A stretch of 64,000 nt of DNA. Source: Protula sp. h YS-2021 (taxonomy: Eukaryota; Annelida; Polychaeta; Sabellida; Serpulidae). Positions 35,801 to 45,940 of this stretch are shown piece after piece. The stretch is from contig OX457026.1 of NCBI GenBank assembly GCA_949752745.1, forward strand, positions 37,552,723 to 37,616,722, written 5' to 3'. Under the pieces are notes generated by a model. It had not been told where the DNA came from. It did not search any database and worked only from the letters and a program-made list of their open reading frames with translations. Each line of letters opens with the position of its first letter. The first letter of the stretch is position 1. The translations under genes were made by a program, and so were the position numbers.

Positions 35801-38800
35801 AATACAACTACCTTGTAAGACCTTATCTAGTTCAATTTTCAAACACATACCTTTGATATTGTGTATCTATATTCGTTGTTTCCAAATGCCTTTCTGCTAT
35901 AGAGACCAGCAAGATATCTGGCCATCCCCTTCGGTAGCCAGGCATCATACCTAAAATGTCGCAGACAAAAATCTACATTCCAAGCAATGTTTGCAAATAA
36001 GAAAAGCTTTCTTAAAATCAAACATTTAACTAAAAGAAAAGACTCGTGCCATACACTTAGAACCAAAAATAGTCTCGCTTTGCTTTTTTCTTTTTTCTTA
36101 CAAATATAATTATAATGTGCCTACCAGCTGGCCATGCCCAAGTAGCAGCCAAAGAACTGCTCCGCCAGCGCTAGTGCCGTTATCCTCCTCGTCAGCGGCG
36201 TCTGTTCTACGATTCGCTTCGTGTGTAGCAGATTCACGCTGGAAGATGACAACCACGATGCTTAAGGCGTGATTGGATGAGCCGCACTCGTGCGTCTTTC
36301 ACAGGGAGACATTAGCAGAGTTCTCGAAATAACAATCTTCCTTCGCCTGCTCTGCTCAATTACACAGATTGCCACCAAACTGCCACATGATTATTACGAC
36401 GCTGTGTACGAGAAACGTGCGTCAGTACATGACAGTTAAGGTATTACGTACTTCAATACTGAGCACTGTACCTGAATAATGACAGAGTGGCGTATGAGCG
36501 GTGCTCCACATACAGATGATCCACAAATATCTGTTTATAGCAAGTGTACGGATATCGGCTTGACAGTACCTCTTCATAAAATTCAAATGTCTGCAATGAA
36601 GTTAAAGTATTTCAGAACATGTGTTGACATTTTGTATATAAGCCATTGCAGTGAGATATGATGACAATCGGTTTGTCAAAAACGTAACCTCCCCTCGCAT
36701 TCACAAAACTAAGGGCAAATGGACAGGTCACAATTCACCTAGACTACCTTGTTTTTTTGGAACAAAATGACCGCATGTATTCCAACTCAAAAGTAGCAGA
36801 CTGAGACAACAGCCACAACAAGACAGAGACTGACCTCGTGCAGCTGGGCGACGGCGTGTTTCAGAATGGGCAGCATATGAGGCAGACAGAAGTGTGTCAC
36901 CTCGTGCATGTTCGGGTCCACGTACACCTCGAAAGGCCTGTAACCAGAAAAACACTATCCTTACAACTACGTTAAAAGTCCCAGCTATGATCGCTTTTCT
37001 TAACACGCCCTCAAACTTACAGGAAAAATACTAACTCATACTTTGAAAATAAACTATTTTCATTTCTTCGCAAGCAACCCCCTCACTCATATATTTTATT
37101 ATTGTTAAGTGACTTATCACCATGTATATACTGTGATATTTTTATCAGCTACCGAGAGCTTCAATTATGGTTAGTAAAACCAATAACGAACCCGACAGCA
37201 AGTCCAATGTTGGGCGCTGCGGTGGGCGTGCCCAGGAAATAGCGGTAGGTTTTCTTGCGCAGGTCCGTCGTGTACACGGTCTCGATGAGGTCCCCGCAGG
37301 CGACGGCAATCATGTACATGTCCACCGTGAGCTCCAGCTTCCACGTGCACACCTCCGAATACGAATCCACGCATGGAAACCACAGCCTGGGAAGCAAATG
37401 AACGCAGAGACATCGGGGTAAGCGTAGCATTAATAAATGCTGGCGTGGACCGTGAAAACTTCAGACAAGCCTGAGACTAGGTAAAATTTGTGAGATCCGA
37501 GATATACGTCAAATATTTAGTTGTTCGAAAGAATTAGTCGCCCGGCATATTTCGCTACAATTTGTCTGGAAATGTCTAAAATATAAATACGTACTTCGAC
37601 TAAGTACTAAGTACTACGTACATTTAGCGTGTCAGTTCCTATTTTGACGCGAGCAATGAAGGCTACACGAACCGACCTTGAGGAATTTTCATGTCCGTAT
37701 GTGAACAGATGTGCGCCGCGATCTAACATCGTGCCGTCTGTATCGGGGACGACAAACTTGATTCCGCCTTTTGGGCGCTCTAAGGAAAACTCTATCACCA
37801 GCTTGAAGGGTTTCATATCTAAAAAAGGAAATTGATTTTATTGCAGTTTGAGGCACGGTTAAAATTCCATCAGTCACTTTAAAACAGCCGTCTTTAGTTT
37901 AATAACTTGCTAATCCGTTTTTGTTTTTGCCATTTACAAGAATTACAATACATTTGCACATGTGTGTAGGCACAGGGCTAGTAAAAAATCGGATTTTTTT
38001 TCGTAAATCACGATTCTGATATTTTTCATTAAAATCGATTTTTATAATTTAAAATACACGCACAGAAAAATCAATGACGTCACTAATTACACAAAATACT
38101 CATTTTGAGTCCTTTCCCTCGCCCCACTGATCAGTACACACCAAAGTATCAAAAAAAACCTATGCATGAATAAAAGAATAAAAAAAATTGCATGGAGCGG
38201 TCACTTAGATTACAGAAAAAAAAGAAAACTGTGTGTACCAAAGACCACATAGCTATTTTTTTCATGTTTTTCTCATATTTTACTTATTTAAAAGTTACAT
38301 GAAACTTATATTATACAGGGAACATTCGGACAGCATTTGAAAGCAATCCGATCAAAACTGAGGGAAAGAAGCATTTTAAGTTTACATACGCACATACGCA
38401 CACACACACATACAGATAGCGGATTCTACCACCCCCACCCCTACCCCATCCACCAATGTGATAAGTCGAGCCCGAGGTCGACTGGTCTAAATGAAGATAT
38501 GTTACATGACAAGAACGGAAAGAAACACTGGTTTCACAGCGTGCTGAGAGGACACAAAGATGTTTCTAGTGTTTGTTTAAGGGTTTCTGTTACGTAATGG
38601 CCAGTTGACGATTGTGGTGCATTGGATATTGAAAAAGAAAAAGAAATATTGATTTTTTATTTGGGATATTTAAAGTAACTTTAGAAATCATTTGTTGATT
38701 TTTTTCACCTTGAATTCTCTCAATTTAAAAAATATTCAGATGCCCGCGAGTGACAACCACTAGTGTGTTTGTTACACAAGCAAAAGATCACACCTGCCAC

Positions 38801-40931
38801 GAGTCCAAACGATTCAGACGGAAGTCGAATGAGCACTTCACCATTGCCATAGTCCGCATCAGTCGCCGACATGGCACTGAACTGGCAGGTCTCAAAGAAC
38901 TCCAAATTACGTCTGCAGCAAGAACACAAACATTAGATGATGCACAAATTGCTCCCCTCCACCCCCCCCCCCCCCTCCTGTTTCAGCAAATTCGGGACGT
39001 TTATAGATTAACAACGAAAACAAAAATTACACCACAAAATATTAGATATTTCCATCTTTTCTCTCTTTTCCCTCGAGGGTGTCAGAAACAAAGCGCAGCT
39101 TGTGGAAAAACCGTATATACTTTGCCCAACCTTAGTGAGGTGCCTGTATAAAAATACTTCACAAATATTTTTTTGCAGTTTTTAACTTTGACTTCTACAC
39201 TACGTGATTCCACCCACTTCGAGACACATACTTGAATGGGTATCCCGACAATAAGCCTGACGACAACTGTCTAACTTTTTTTCATCGTGCGACTATACGC
39301 CTAGCGACGTTTGGCCTGTACTGTTCAGCGAGAGGATTCGCCTGATTTCGCTTTACGTTGAATTTCGACAATTTGCAGTATATCTCTTCCAAAGCAAAAA
39401 AGTGCTGTGAGTTCGCCAGAGTTCTGCGAGTTTAAATCAATGCAGGCCCACACAAAAGGAGAATATACTTCGCAGCTCTATCATTCCAAATCCATGCTTG
39501 GCTGTATACAAGAAGAGAGAGACAGAGAGAGGGGGGGGGGGGGGGGTAAACAAAGTAATATTCCATAACTGTCAAAGCGCCATGCTGCTGGATCATGTGC
39601 TCTTAAAACTAGAGCCTCAGAGACCCAATCCTAGGGTGGATGACCTGTGAAATCGGTGCGAAAGTCGGTTTGCAAAGTGTCACACTACAGCCGCTTTCAT
39701 CACGTTTTCAAAATTCTAACAGTTTTACATTTTCGCATTTCTACAAAAGCTAAGTTTTACATTTAAAAAACAACATGTTGCCTTCAATATCTAAGTTAAT
39801 ATAAGTTTTATCCGTTACGCGGACAAATTATGTCAAAACGCGAAGTTATACCTAATTTCAATATACTGCCATTTTGACATTTTTTCATGAATCCGAAAAA
39901 TATGACGCTGCACATGTGCAGTATGTGCTCCATCCGTGGTGCGAGAAATTTCAAAACAATTCGACCTATGCCTTTGGAGATATAGCCCAGACACGACGTT
40001 CCATTGCGAAGACAAAACAGCATAAACGCCAAGTTTTACCAAATTTCAAAATACTGTCATTTTGACAAGTTTCCATGAACCCAAATAAAAATACGAAGCT
40101 GCACACCTTCAACGTGTGCTCTATCCGTCGCCAGGCGTGGTCACTAGGCGAATTGTCGCCAGGTGTCTTGTCGACAGGCGTATTGTAGCGGATACACGTG
40201 AATGCCAAGAAGATCTTAAATTACTCACTGCTTTCCATCGCCTTGACAAATTTCCAAAGTAGGGTCATTGTAGGAAAATGGTGATTCCCACATGTCATTC
40301 ACAGCCACTCTATAAATTCTTACTCTTACGTTAAGGGTAAATAAACTCAGAAAAATGATCCTCGTTTATACAAACATCGGAACTGGAGAACGCATGCAAA
40401 TTCATCTTTTTTTTCTAAATGGATATTATTCCACGGCTAGCTAAACACAAGTCCTCGAAGGATCCCAGTTGTAAAATCTAATATCCGTTTGTTTCTCTTT
40501 TTTTTTAAAAATTATTATTGCCGCAGGTGTTTTTATTACAGAAACACTGACATCCATATTTTACAGTGGGGGTATCAGTTTTATATGGCGAAGACGAGCC
40601 AACAAGGATATTGCACTGCTTGCTGTTGAGCTTGATCTTCCGCAAGTCATTCCGTAGTGGGTGAATGAGCATCTCAACATAACCCTACAATCAAAATCCA
40701 TAAAATTTTCACAAAACAGCCACTTCGTTTGAATTCAGGTGAACATTCTCCTCAAAGTTTCACATAAAGTTTATCCTAACATGTACAGAAGACACGAATA
40801 CGGGATTATAAATATAGTTTATCTTACATTGTCATAAACAACACTACATTCGATATTTCTCACATATAAAAATCTTACCATGAGCGATTCAGTTTCAAAA
40901 TTAAAGGCGGTGATGCATAATGTTTGGTGAG
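21614..40931 (-). CDS. TAF2: TAF2, TFIID subunit 2 (whole gene span, first exon not found)
   Basis: TAF2 is a core subunit of general transcription factor TFIID. It binds initiator DNA with TAF1 and helps place RNA polymerase II at promoters in the nucleus. I identify 25 exons, all on the minus strand and all agreeing in splice phase, giving about 1260 residues, close to the ~1200 of human TAF2. The order is an M1-aminopeptidase-like N-terminal half, a HEAT/ARM-like repeat region, and a Ser-rich then Lys/His-rich C-terminal tail. The zinc-binding HEXXH of true aminopeptidases is absent, as is normal for TAF2. The first exon, encoding the start codon and the first ~20 residues, was not found; it should lie above 40931. 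Introns carry most of the repeats described separately. The gene shows no internal stop or frameshift and is probably active. Confidence 0.95.
22442..22627 (-). CDS. TAF2: TAF2 exon 25 (tail)
   Basis: Encodes [20 protein letters not shown] and [20 protein letters not shown]. Acceptor AAATAG, donor GTAAAA. Phase fits both neighbours. Confidence 0.8.
23395..24180 (+). repeat. 47-bp minisatellite in a TAF2 intron
   Basis: CCACCAGAACCATCACCTCG and AGGTTGAGCATCCACCATCC recur in units of 47 bp (GAGGTTG at 23544, 23591, 23638, 23685), becoming more variable and C-rich to the right. It lies in the intron between exons 24 and 25. Confidence 0.88.
24241..24469 (-). CDS. TAF2: TAF2 exon 24 (tail, start uncertain)
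   Basis: Encodes [20 protein letters not shown] through [18 protein letters not shown]. The donor GTAGAA is clear. The acceptor at 24470 (CCAAAG) is the only in-phase choice nearby but lacks a pyrimidine tract, and an hAT-like element sits 62 bp upstream of it. Confidence 0.65.
24531..24946. mobile_element. hAT-like MITE in a TAF2 intron
   Basis: Inverted ends CAGGGGTGCACAT and ATGTGCACCCCTG, flanked by the direct repeat ATTCACCA (24525-24532 and 24947-24954, overlapping the left end by two bases). The subterminal zones hold multiple TTTGGCGAAGGTGAA-type motifs, as in hAT elements. No transposase ORF. Confidence 0.8.
25313..25456 (-). CDS. TAF2: TAF2 exon 23 (tail)
   Basis: Encodes [20 protein letters not shown] and [18 protein letters not shown]. 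Acceptor TTTCAG, donor GTATGT, phase 0 on both sides. Disordered tail. Confidence 0.75.
25705..25815 (-). CDS. TAF2: TAF2 exon 22 (tail)
   Basis: Encodes [20 protein letters not shown] and [13 protein letters not shown], a Ser-rich, probably disordered tail. Identified by phase and splice sites rather than strong homology. Confidence 0.75.
26724..26823 (-). CDS. TAF2: TAF2 exon 21
   Basis: Encodes [20 protein letters not shown] and [13 protein letters not shown], the end of the folded conserved part. The acceptor TTGTGTTGTAG has the same phrase as the minisatellite that abuts it. Confidence 0.92.
26825..27740. repeat. 49/61-bp minisatellite in TAF2 intron 20
   Basis: Units of CAAGCAACACAATACAAGCAAC with either CAGCCACCCAGGTACATGAC (49-bp spacing at 27243, 27292, 27341) or CAGCCTCCCAGTCCTCCACTC (longer unit). 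Cys/Val-rich minus-strand frames here come from the repeat and are not genes. The array fills most of the intron and touches the exon 21 acceptor. Confidence 0.9.
27924..28098 (-). CDS. TAF2: TAF2 exon 20
   Basis: Encodes [40 protein letters not shown] and [11 protein letters not shown]. The following intron is almost filled by a minisatellite. Confidence 0.93.
28382..28521 (-). CDS. TAF2: TAF2 exon 19
   Basis: Encodes [20 protein letters not shown] and [15 protein letters not shown], a HEAT-like helical pair. Donor GTAAGT. Confidence 0.93.
28740..28885. repeat. C-rich/G-rich inverted repeat
   Basis: A C-rich half (GGGACCAACCCCC, CACCGAACCCCCC) is followed by a G-rich half (GGGGTTCGGTCAGGGGGAG, TTCGGTCC) that is roughly its reverse complement. 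Probably a short MITE or folded low-complexity DNA, within a TAF2 intron. Confidence 0.5.
29082..29536 (-). CDS. TAF2: TAF2 exon 18 (largest)
   Basis: 455 bp, the largest exon. Encodes [60 protein letters not shown] and [16 protein letters not shown]. The [11 protein letters not shown] string is one of the clearest TAF2 signatures. Confidence 0.95.
30206..30325 (-). CDS. TAF2: TAF2 exon 17
   Basis: Encodes [20 protein letters not shown] and [20 protein letters not shown]. Phase 0, donor GTAAGG. Confidence 0.93.
30692..30870. repeat. 91-bp tandem duplication spanning a TAF2 splice donor
   Basis: Two copies, about 30692-30777 and 30783-30868, each containing TTACGTCATAAGTTAGCGGC and CCAAAATACCTGCGACTGTG. 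On the minus strand the copy at 30783-30868 carries the real end of exon 16 and its donor; the other is a near copy of the same donor in the intron. Confidence 0.88.
30835..31033 (-). CDS. TAF2: TAF2 exon 16
   Basis: Encodes [20 protein letters not shown], then [20 protein letters not shown] and [18 protein letters not shown], the junction with the HEAT-like region. Its last 34 bases and the donor are duplicated 91 bp further into the intron. Confidence 0.93.
32412..32521 (-). CDS. TAF2: TAF2 exon 15
   Basis: Encodes [20 protein letters not shown] and [16 protein letters not shown]. The intron before it (32522-34613) contains the 1.56-kb inverted-repeat element. Confidence 0.92.
32836..32893. 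repeat. (AT)n microsatellite
   Basis: About 58 bp of alternating AT directly beside the left end of the 1.56-kb inverted-repeat element; possibly its insertion target. Confidence 0.93.
32894..34456. mobile_element. element with ~190-bp palindrome-rich inverted ends
   Basis: 32894-33085 and 34262-34456 are inverted copies that start GTTACAGCSGATCTGTCAAA (S = C or G). Each end holds several copies of the 20-bp perfect palindrome AGCGGCTTTGCAAAGCCGCT or slight variants (e.g. 32974-32993). The interior is AT-rich without a convincing ORF. Flanks are ATAT on both sides, suggesting TA-type target use. A non-autonomous foldback-like DNA transposon is the best description. Confidence 0.8.
34614..34790 (-). 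CDS. TAF2: TAF2 exon 14
   Basis: Encodes [20 protein letters not shown] and [20 protein letters not shown], ending KYV. The FNRKRNV-ELE string is strongly conserved in TAF2. Donor GTAATG. Confidence 0.93.
34987..35079 (-). CDS. TAF2: TAF2 exon 13
   Basis: Encodes [20 protein letters not shown] and [11 protein letters not shown], phase 0, donor GTGAGT. Confidence 0.93.
35312..35512 (-). CDS. TAF2: TAF2 exon 12
   Basis: Encodes [20 protein letters not shown] through [20 protein letters not shown]. Phase 0 at both ends; acceptor TTTTTTCAG. Confidence 0.92.
35851..35950 (-). CDS. TAF2: TAF2 exon 11
   Basis: Encodes [20 protein letters not shown] then [13 protein letters not shown]. Donor GTATGT. 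Confidence 0.92.
36125..36238 (-). CDS. TAF2: TAF2 exon 10
   Basis: Encodes [20 protein letters not shown] and [18 protein letters not shown]. The donor GTAGGC splits the Trp codon with exon 11. Confidence 0.93.
36472..36590 (-). CDS. TAF2: TAF2 exon 9
   Basis: Encodes [20 protein letters not shown] and [19 protein letters not shown]. This is where a peptidase would carry its catalytic motif; here no HEXXH is present, consistent with a non-enzymatic role. Confidence 0.93.
36835..36937 (-). CDS. TAF2: TAF2 exon 8
   Basis: Encodes [20 protein letters not shown] and [14 protein letters not shown], continuing the GPFE junction from exon 7. Confidence 0.93.
37192..37386 (-). CDS. TAF2: TAF2 exon 7
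   Basis: Encodes [20 protein letters not shown] through [20 protein letters not shown] and GLAVG. The WFPC-D pattern is shared with M1-family folds. Acceptor TTCCCAG. Confidence 0.93.
37677..37818 (-). CDS. TAF2: TAF2 exon 6
   Basis: Encodes [20 protein letters not shown] followed by [20 protein letters not shown], a hallmark segment of the TAF2 N-terminal domain. Acceptor TTTTTTAG. Confidence 0.93.
37973..38060 (+). mobile_element. possible hAT-type end
   Basis: CAGGGCTAGTAAAAAATCGG followed by AT-rich imperfect palindromes (AATCGATTTTTATAA) resembles the terminus of hAT elements. No matching right end was found, so this is a fragment or chance. Confidence 0.3.
38794..38912 (-). CDS. TAF2: TAF2 exon 5
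   Basis: Encodes [20 protein letters not shown] and [19 protein letters not shown]. The acceptor is CTGCAG and the donor GTGTGA. The NGE-L-I-x-P pattern is typical of TAF2. Confidence 0.9.
39820..40135. repeat. ~190-bp tandem duplication in a TAF2 intron
   Basis: Two diverged copies with CGCGAAGTTATACCTAATTT / CGCCAAGTTTTACCAAATTT and GACGCTGCACATGTGC / GAAGCTGCACACCTTCAACG, both ending TGTGCTC(C/T)ATCCG. Followed by degraded GACATAACG-like phrases at 40138-40195. Confidence 0.65.
40229..40324 (-). CDS. TAF2: TAF2 exon 4
   Basis: Encodes [20 protein letters not shown] and [12 protein letters not shown], a close match to the family region after the KQ of exon 3. Donor GTGAGT. The acceptor (AACGTAAG) is weak, with a short pyrimidine tract, but phase and homology agree. 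Confidence 0.8.
40617..40684 (-). CDS. TAF2: TAF2 exon 3
   Basis: Encodes [20 protein letters not shown] then SKQ; the SKQ ends the exon in a two-base phase. The donor is the GTGCAA directly after AAGCA. An apparent read-through beyond it is not conserved and does not keep phase with exon 4. Confidence 0.8.
40879..40931 (-). CDS. TAF2: TAF2 exon 2
   Basis: Encodes [17 protein letters not shown], the conserved opening of the aminopeptidase-like domain. Acceptor TTACAG at 40932-40937 and donor GTAAG after 40879. It begins with two bases of a split codon, so the missing exon 1 must end with one. Confidence 0.8.
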
Positions 40932-41159
40932 CTGTAACAGAAGCAGATATACACAGGAAAAGCAATTGTGATTTATTACGCCTCCTGCGGCAAAGATCTT
41001 CAAAAGGTCAACTTTTCTCAAACGATGGCGATTTGTGGACAAAATGACGGAAAACTTTTGAAACGTCATTACAAACATCTTTAAAGTCTGAATGAAGTGA
41101 TTATCAGAATACAATTCGCTTTCCGATTTTACGTTCCGCTATGGTATGTTTTAAATAAA

Positions 41160-42060
41160 ACTAGAGCAGTGCGCATAGCCCACATATTCCCCACAGCCCC
41201 CCCCCCCCATCAGTTAAACACGGCCATCAAAGTCAGCCTTAGACACAGCATTATAATCTAAAATATTTCGTAAATTTTAAAGTCGCTGCACACTGGCCCA
41301 TTCAGTATCCTTGTTAGTGCTCATAGAAGCTACACACCAAGTTTAATTAAAATCCATGCAGTTGTTCTTGGGATATTGTGTCAACGAACTCATTCCGAAG
41401 GTGATTAATCCAGTTCTTGAGATATCGTGTTGAGAAACTCATTCCTATGCAGAATAACTTCCAAGATTCCGTAATTTGTCAAAGTCAAATTATCCCATTT
41501 CCCTTGGGCGAACCCGGGCCATTTAGAATATCAATCCTTGTAGTGCTCATGGAAGCAACACACCAAGTGTCACTAAAATCCGTGCAGATATCGTGTTAAC
41601 AAACTCATTCCAATGCTAAATAATTACTAGGATTTGGTAAATTTCAAAGTCCATTAGGCTTATTTTCCTTGGGCCAACCTAACCCATTTATAATACCGAT
41701 CCTTGTTAGTGCCCATAGAAGATACACACAAAGTTTCATTAAAATCCTTGCAGTTGTTTTTGAGATATCGTGTTAACAATAGTTAATCAAGAGCTTGCGG
41801 CAGTTTTTAAGTTATTGTGTTAACAAGCTGTTGATGACAGACCGACGGACCGACCGACACATGTTCGATCGCATATATTCTACAAATTCTGTGGGGAATA
41901 AAATATACAGTAAAACAAAACTGGGACATTCCTCGGGGAAATCCTCCTCACTTTGAGTCCTGTAAACATTTAAGAGGAATGAGTGGTAACGGACGGACAG
42001 ACGGACAGAGCCCAATCTATAATCCCCTCTCCGGGGCATAAAGCCGTGGGTTGGGGGCTA
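41160..42060 (+). repeat. dispersed hairpin-ended repeats (copy 2 of the 18.9-kb family and a relative)
   Basis: 41160-41915 opens like the repeat at 18945 (GAGCAGTGCGCATAGCCC) and ends in (GACCGACG)n followed by a hairpin ATTCTACAAATTCTGTGGGGAAT. 41978-42060 holds a second end of the type (ACGGACAG)n, then AATCCCCTCTCCGGGGCA. Tetranucleotide plus hairpin ends resemble pearl-like elements of molluscs. Confidence 0.6.
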
Positions 42061-42249
42061 ACTAGAAGGTATTCAAACACGACAGGAAGGAAAACAGCAA
42101 GTCATCTAGGTCTATGCGCATCAACATCCGTTAAGGTTAACTGGGAAAAACAGCGAAATATCGTGTAGTGCACACCTCTTTGTACATTTGTCAGAACTTG
42201 ACAAAACACTCCGAAAGTTTTATATACAGTTTTACATAAAATTTTATAC

Positions 42250-42470
42250 AAAGTCTTCCCCATGTTGAATCTTGAGAACACACCCACTGCGTTCTGTTCC
42301 GTGCATGGCGTGAGAGGCGACTAATCGGAATTTCTTTCTTTCTAACTCTTCTTTTACTATTTCTTCATTCTTCCTTCTTTTTTTCCACTTGTTTCTTGAG
42401 CAAGTGCGTCCTAATATACCCATCCTAGCTGGTGAACGGGACGTTAAACACCAAACAAACAAACAAAATT
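42250..42470 (+). mobile_element. SINE-like repeat with (CAAA)n tail
   Basis: GGCGTGAGAGGCGACTAATC near the start and GGGACGTTAAACACCAAACA followed by (CAAA)n at the end. Such ends are common in short interspersed elements of gastropods. No clear polymerase III A/B boxes were seen, so the class is tentative. Confidence 0.4.
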
Positions 42471-43779
42471 ACTCAAAGTCTTCTGTGTACTTGTGCTTCT
42501 TTGTTTTTTGTCTAGGCATTTTATGTAGTTCATATTACGCGGACAGATTATGGAGTAAATGTGGCCTATGGGACCTTATGCTGGAATTCATATCACGTGA
42601 ACTTCGTATTAGACGTGTTCATGTTATGTGAATTTCTGTCCATAGAAACCAAGGCATTTTACATTGGGACCAAGCAAATCACTTCATATTACGCGAACAC
42701 CATATTAACCGTGTTCATATTAAGTGGGTCCGACTGTAGCAACGAGCAAAAGAATGTATGGCTTTGCTGGGGTCAAGAGACTCAAAATTGTCCACCACGA
42801 CTCAGCGGTGAAGACAGTCGCACTTTTGACTATGCTCATTTTGTATTGGGGATGGCTACACTCAAAATTGCTCACTACGGCTCAGGGGTGAAGTAAACCG
42901 CACTTTTAACTATTGTGTTTTATTTCTATATTAGCCACACGTTATTACACCAAATTCATAGGCGATTTGAGTCGCTCAAATTTTTACGGCTTTAGTAGCG
43001 TACCTCCAGCATCTATCTCTGTCACAAATAACACTTTTCAAATCGGTCGAAAAAATCTCCAGTCAAGAAAATATACCATCTTTACTTATTTTGTGTTGGG
43101 ATGGCTAGACTCAAAATTGCTCACTACGGCTCAGGAGTGACGTAAGCCGCACTTTTAACTCTGGTGTTTTATTTCTATAATAAGCCACATGTTATTACAC
43201 TAAATGCCATCAACCAAATCGGTCCAAAAAATAATCTGGACCCTATTTTCCATCCTTACATGTGCCACAAAAAGGCCCTGAGGTCGGGCTTTGCCCCCTC
43301 AAACCCAAAGGGGCGTGAAATACCAAACTTTTCACTGCTTTAGTATCTTACTTAAAGCGACTATCCCTTCGCCAAATAACAGTTTTCAAATCGGTCGAAT
43401 AAAATCTCCAGAGCAGAAAATATACCATTTTCGTTTATTTTCTGCTACGGGAAGGGGCACTCAAAATGGCCCACCGCGGCAAATGGGTCAAGTCAGTTGC
43501 ACTTGAATCAAATCTCCAGTCAAGAAAATATACCATTTTCGTCCAAAAAATAATCTGGACCCGATTTTCCATCCTTATATGTACCACAAAAAGGCCCTGA
43601 GCTGAGGTCAGGCTTTGCCCCCTGAAACCCTAAAGGGCGTGAAGTGCCAAACTTTTCACGGCTTTAGTATCATACCTATAGCGTCTATCTCTTCACCAAA
43701 TAACAGTTTTCAAATCGATCGAATAAAATCTCCAGAGCAGAAAATATACCATTTTCGCTTATTTTCTGCTGCGGGAAGG

Positions 43780-45940
43780 GGCACTCAAAATGGCCCACCG
43801 CGGCAAATGGGTCAAGTCAGCTGCACTTTTGAATACGGTGTTTTATTTCTATATTAGCTCACGTTACTACATCAAATTTTATCAGCCAAATCTGTCCAAT
43901 AAATGATCTTCACCCGATTTTCTATTGCTATATATACTATATACATGGCCGGGGTTGGACTTTGCCCCCTAAAACCCAAACAACAGTTTTCAAATCGGTC
44001 GAACAAAATCTCCACAACAGATAATATATAAATTTTCGTTTATTTTCTGCTGGGGGTCAGGAGACTCACAATTGTCCACCACGGCCCAGCGGTGAAGTCA
44101 GTCGCACTTTTCACTATGCTGTTTTATATTCCATATTAGCCACACGTTATTTCACCAAATTTCATCAACCAAATCGGTGAAATAAATTATCTAGAAACGA
44201 TTTTCTATGCTTTTAAGCACAATATACACGCCCAGCGGTAGGGATTTGCCCCCACGCCCGTAAAACTCCAGCAGGAAGGTTATCCGTCCAAATATCTCTT
44301 CGAGCCAAATAACAGTTTTCAAATAGGGCGAAAAATACCTCCACGCAGGAAATATACCATTTTCACTTATTTTCTGCTGGAAGTGGCTACACTCAAAATA
44401 GCCCACTTACGACTCAGGTCTGAAGTAAGCCGCACTTTTAACTATGGTGTTTTATTTCTATATTAAACACTCGTAATTACACCAAATTCATCAGTCAAAT
44501 CGGTATAAAAACTAATCTAAACCCGATTTTCCATGTTTTTATATGTACAAAATACAAGCCCCGAGACCCCCCCCCCCCTCAAACCCAAGGGGTAGTGAAT
44601 CGAGCAGCCTTTTACGGCTTTACTAGAGTACGAATCGTGTCTACCTATTTCATAACCAGCAGCTTTCATATAGGTCGAATAAAATCTCCAGAGCATAAAA
44701 TATACCATTTTCGCTTATTTTCTGCTACGGGAAGGGACATTCAAAATGGCTCACTTAAGGCCCAGGTCTGAGGTAAGCCGCACTTTTATCTATGGTGTTT
44801 TATTTCTATATTAGCCACTCGTAATTACACCATAATCATCAGCCAAATCGGTCCAAAAACTAATCTGGTCCCGATTTTCCATGCTTTTATCTATACCAAA
44901 TACAAGAACAGACATTGGGTTTCAACCCCCCCCCCCCCCCCCCCACCTCAAACCCAAGGGGCGGTGAATCGCCCAAACTTTTACGGCTTTACTAGAGTAC
45001 GAATCGTGTCTACCTAGTTCACAACCAAAGTTTTCATATCAGTCGATTAAAATCTCAAGACCTGAAAATATACCATTTTCGCTTATTTTCTGCTGGTGGT
45101 GGGGCAGACTCAAATTGGCCCATCACGGCCCAGGGGTAAAATGAGACGTACTTTTCACTACAGTGTTTTTACTTCTATATTAGTGACTTGTTATCACACC
45201 AAACTTCATTTGCCTAATCCGTCGATCAAATAATCTTGAAGCGATTTTCTATGCTGATATGCACAATATACAGGCAAAGGTGTCGGGCTTTACCCCTCAC
45301 ACTTCATAGGCGAACTGAATCGCTCAAATTTTTTACGGCTTTAGTAGCGTACCTACACCGTCTATCTCTGTCACAAATAACAGTTTTCAAATCGGTCGAA
45401 TAGAACCTCCAGTCAAGAAAATATACCATCTTCACTTATTTTGTGTTGGGGATGGCTAGACTCAAAATTGCTCAATACGGCTCAAGGTGAAGTAAGCCGC
45501 ACTTTTAACTATTGTCTTTTATTTCTATATTAGTCATCTGATATTACACTACATGCCATCAGCCAAATCGGTCCAAAAAATAATCTGGACCCGATTTTCC
45601 ATCCTTATATGCACCACAAAAAAGCGCTGGCGTCGGGCTTTGCCCCCTCAAACCCAAAGGGGCGTGAAATGCCAAACTTTTCACGGCTTTAATATCTTAC
45701 TTATAGCGACTATCTCTTCGCCAAATAACAGTTTTCAAATCGTTGAATAAAAACTCCAGAGCAGAAAATATACCATTTTCGCTTATTTTCTGCTGAGAGA
45801 AGAGACACTCAAAATGGCCCACTTACGGCCCAGGTCTGAGGTAAGCCGCACTTTTAACATGGTGTTTTATTTCTATATTAGCCCCTCGTAATTTCATCAA
45901 AATCATCAGTCAAATCGGTCCAAAAACTAATCTGGTCCCG
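43780..45940 (+). repeat. satellite block duplicated at 50355-52480, copy 1
   Basis: Monomer order D-E-B'-B-C-A-B. Nearly identical to copy 2 with a constant offset of ~6.56-6.58 kb. The minus-strand 71-codon open frame at 44191-44406 differs by one residue from that at 50770-50985. Confidence 0.88.

Noticed and set aside
40548..40616. Extension of TAF2 exon 3 to GTAAAA or GTGTTT donors further in
   Set aside because: Neither the reading frame nor the family sequence continues; the GTGCAA donor at 40616 joins exon 4 in phase with matching homology.
42250..42470. A tRNA gene at the SINE-like repeat
   Set aside because: No cloverleaf or convincing B box could be drawn; only tail features support a SINE.
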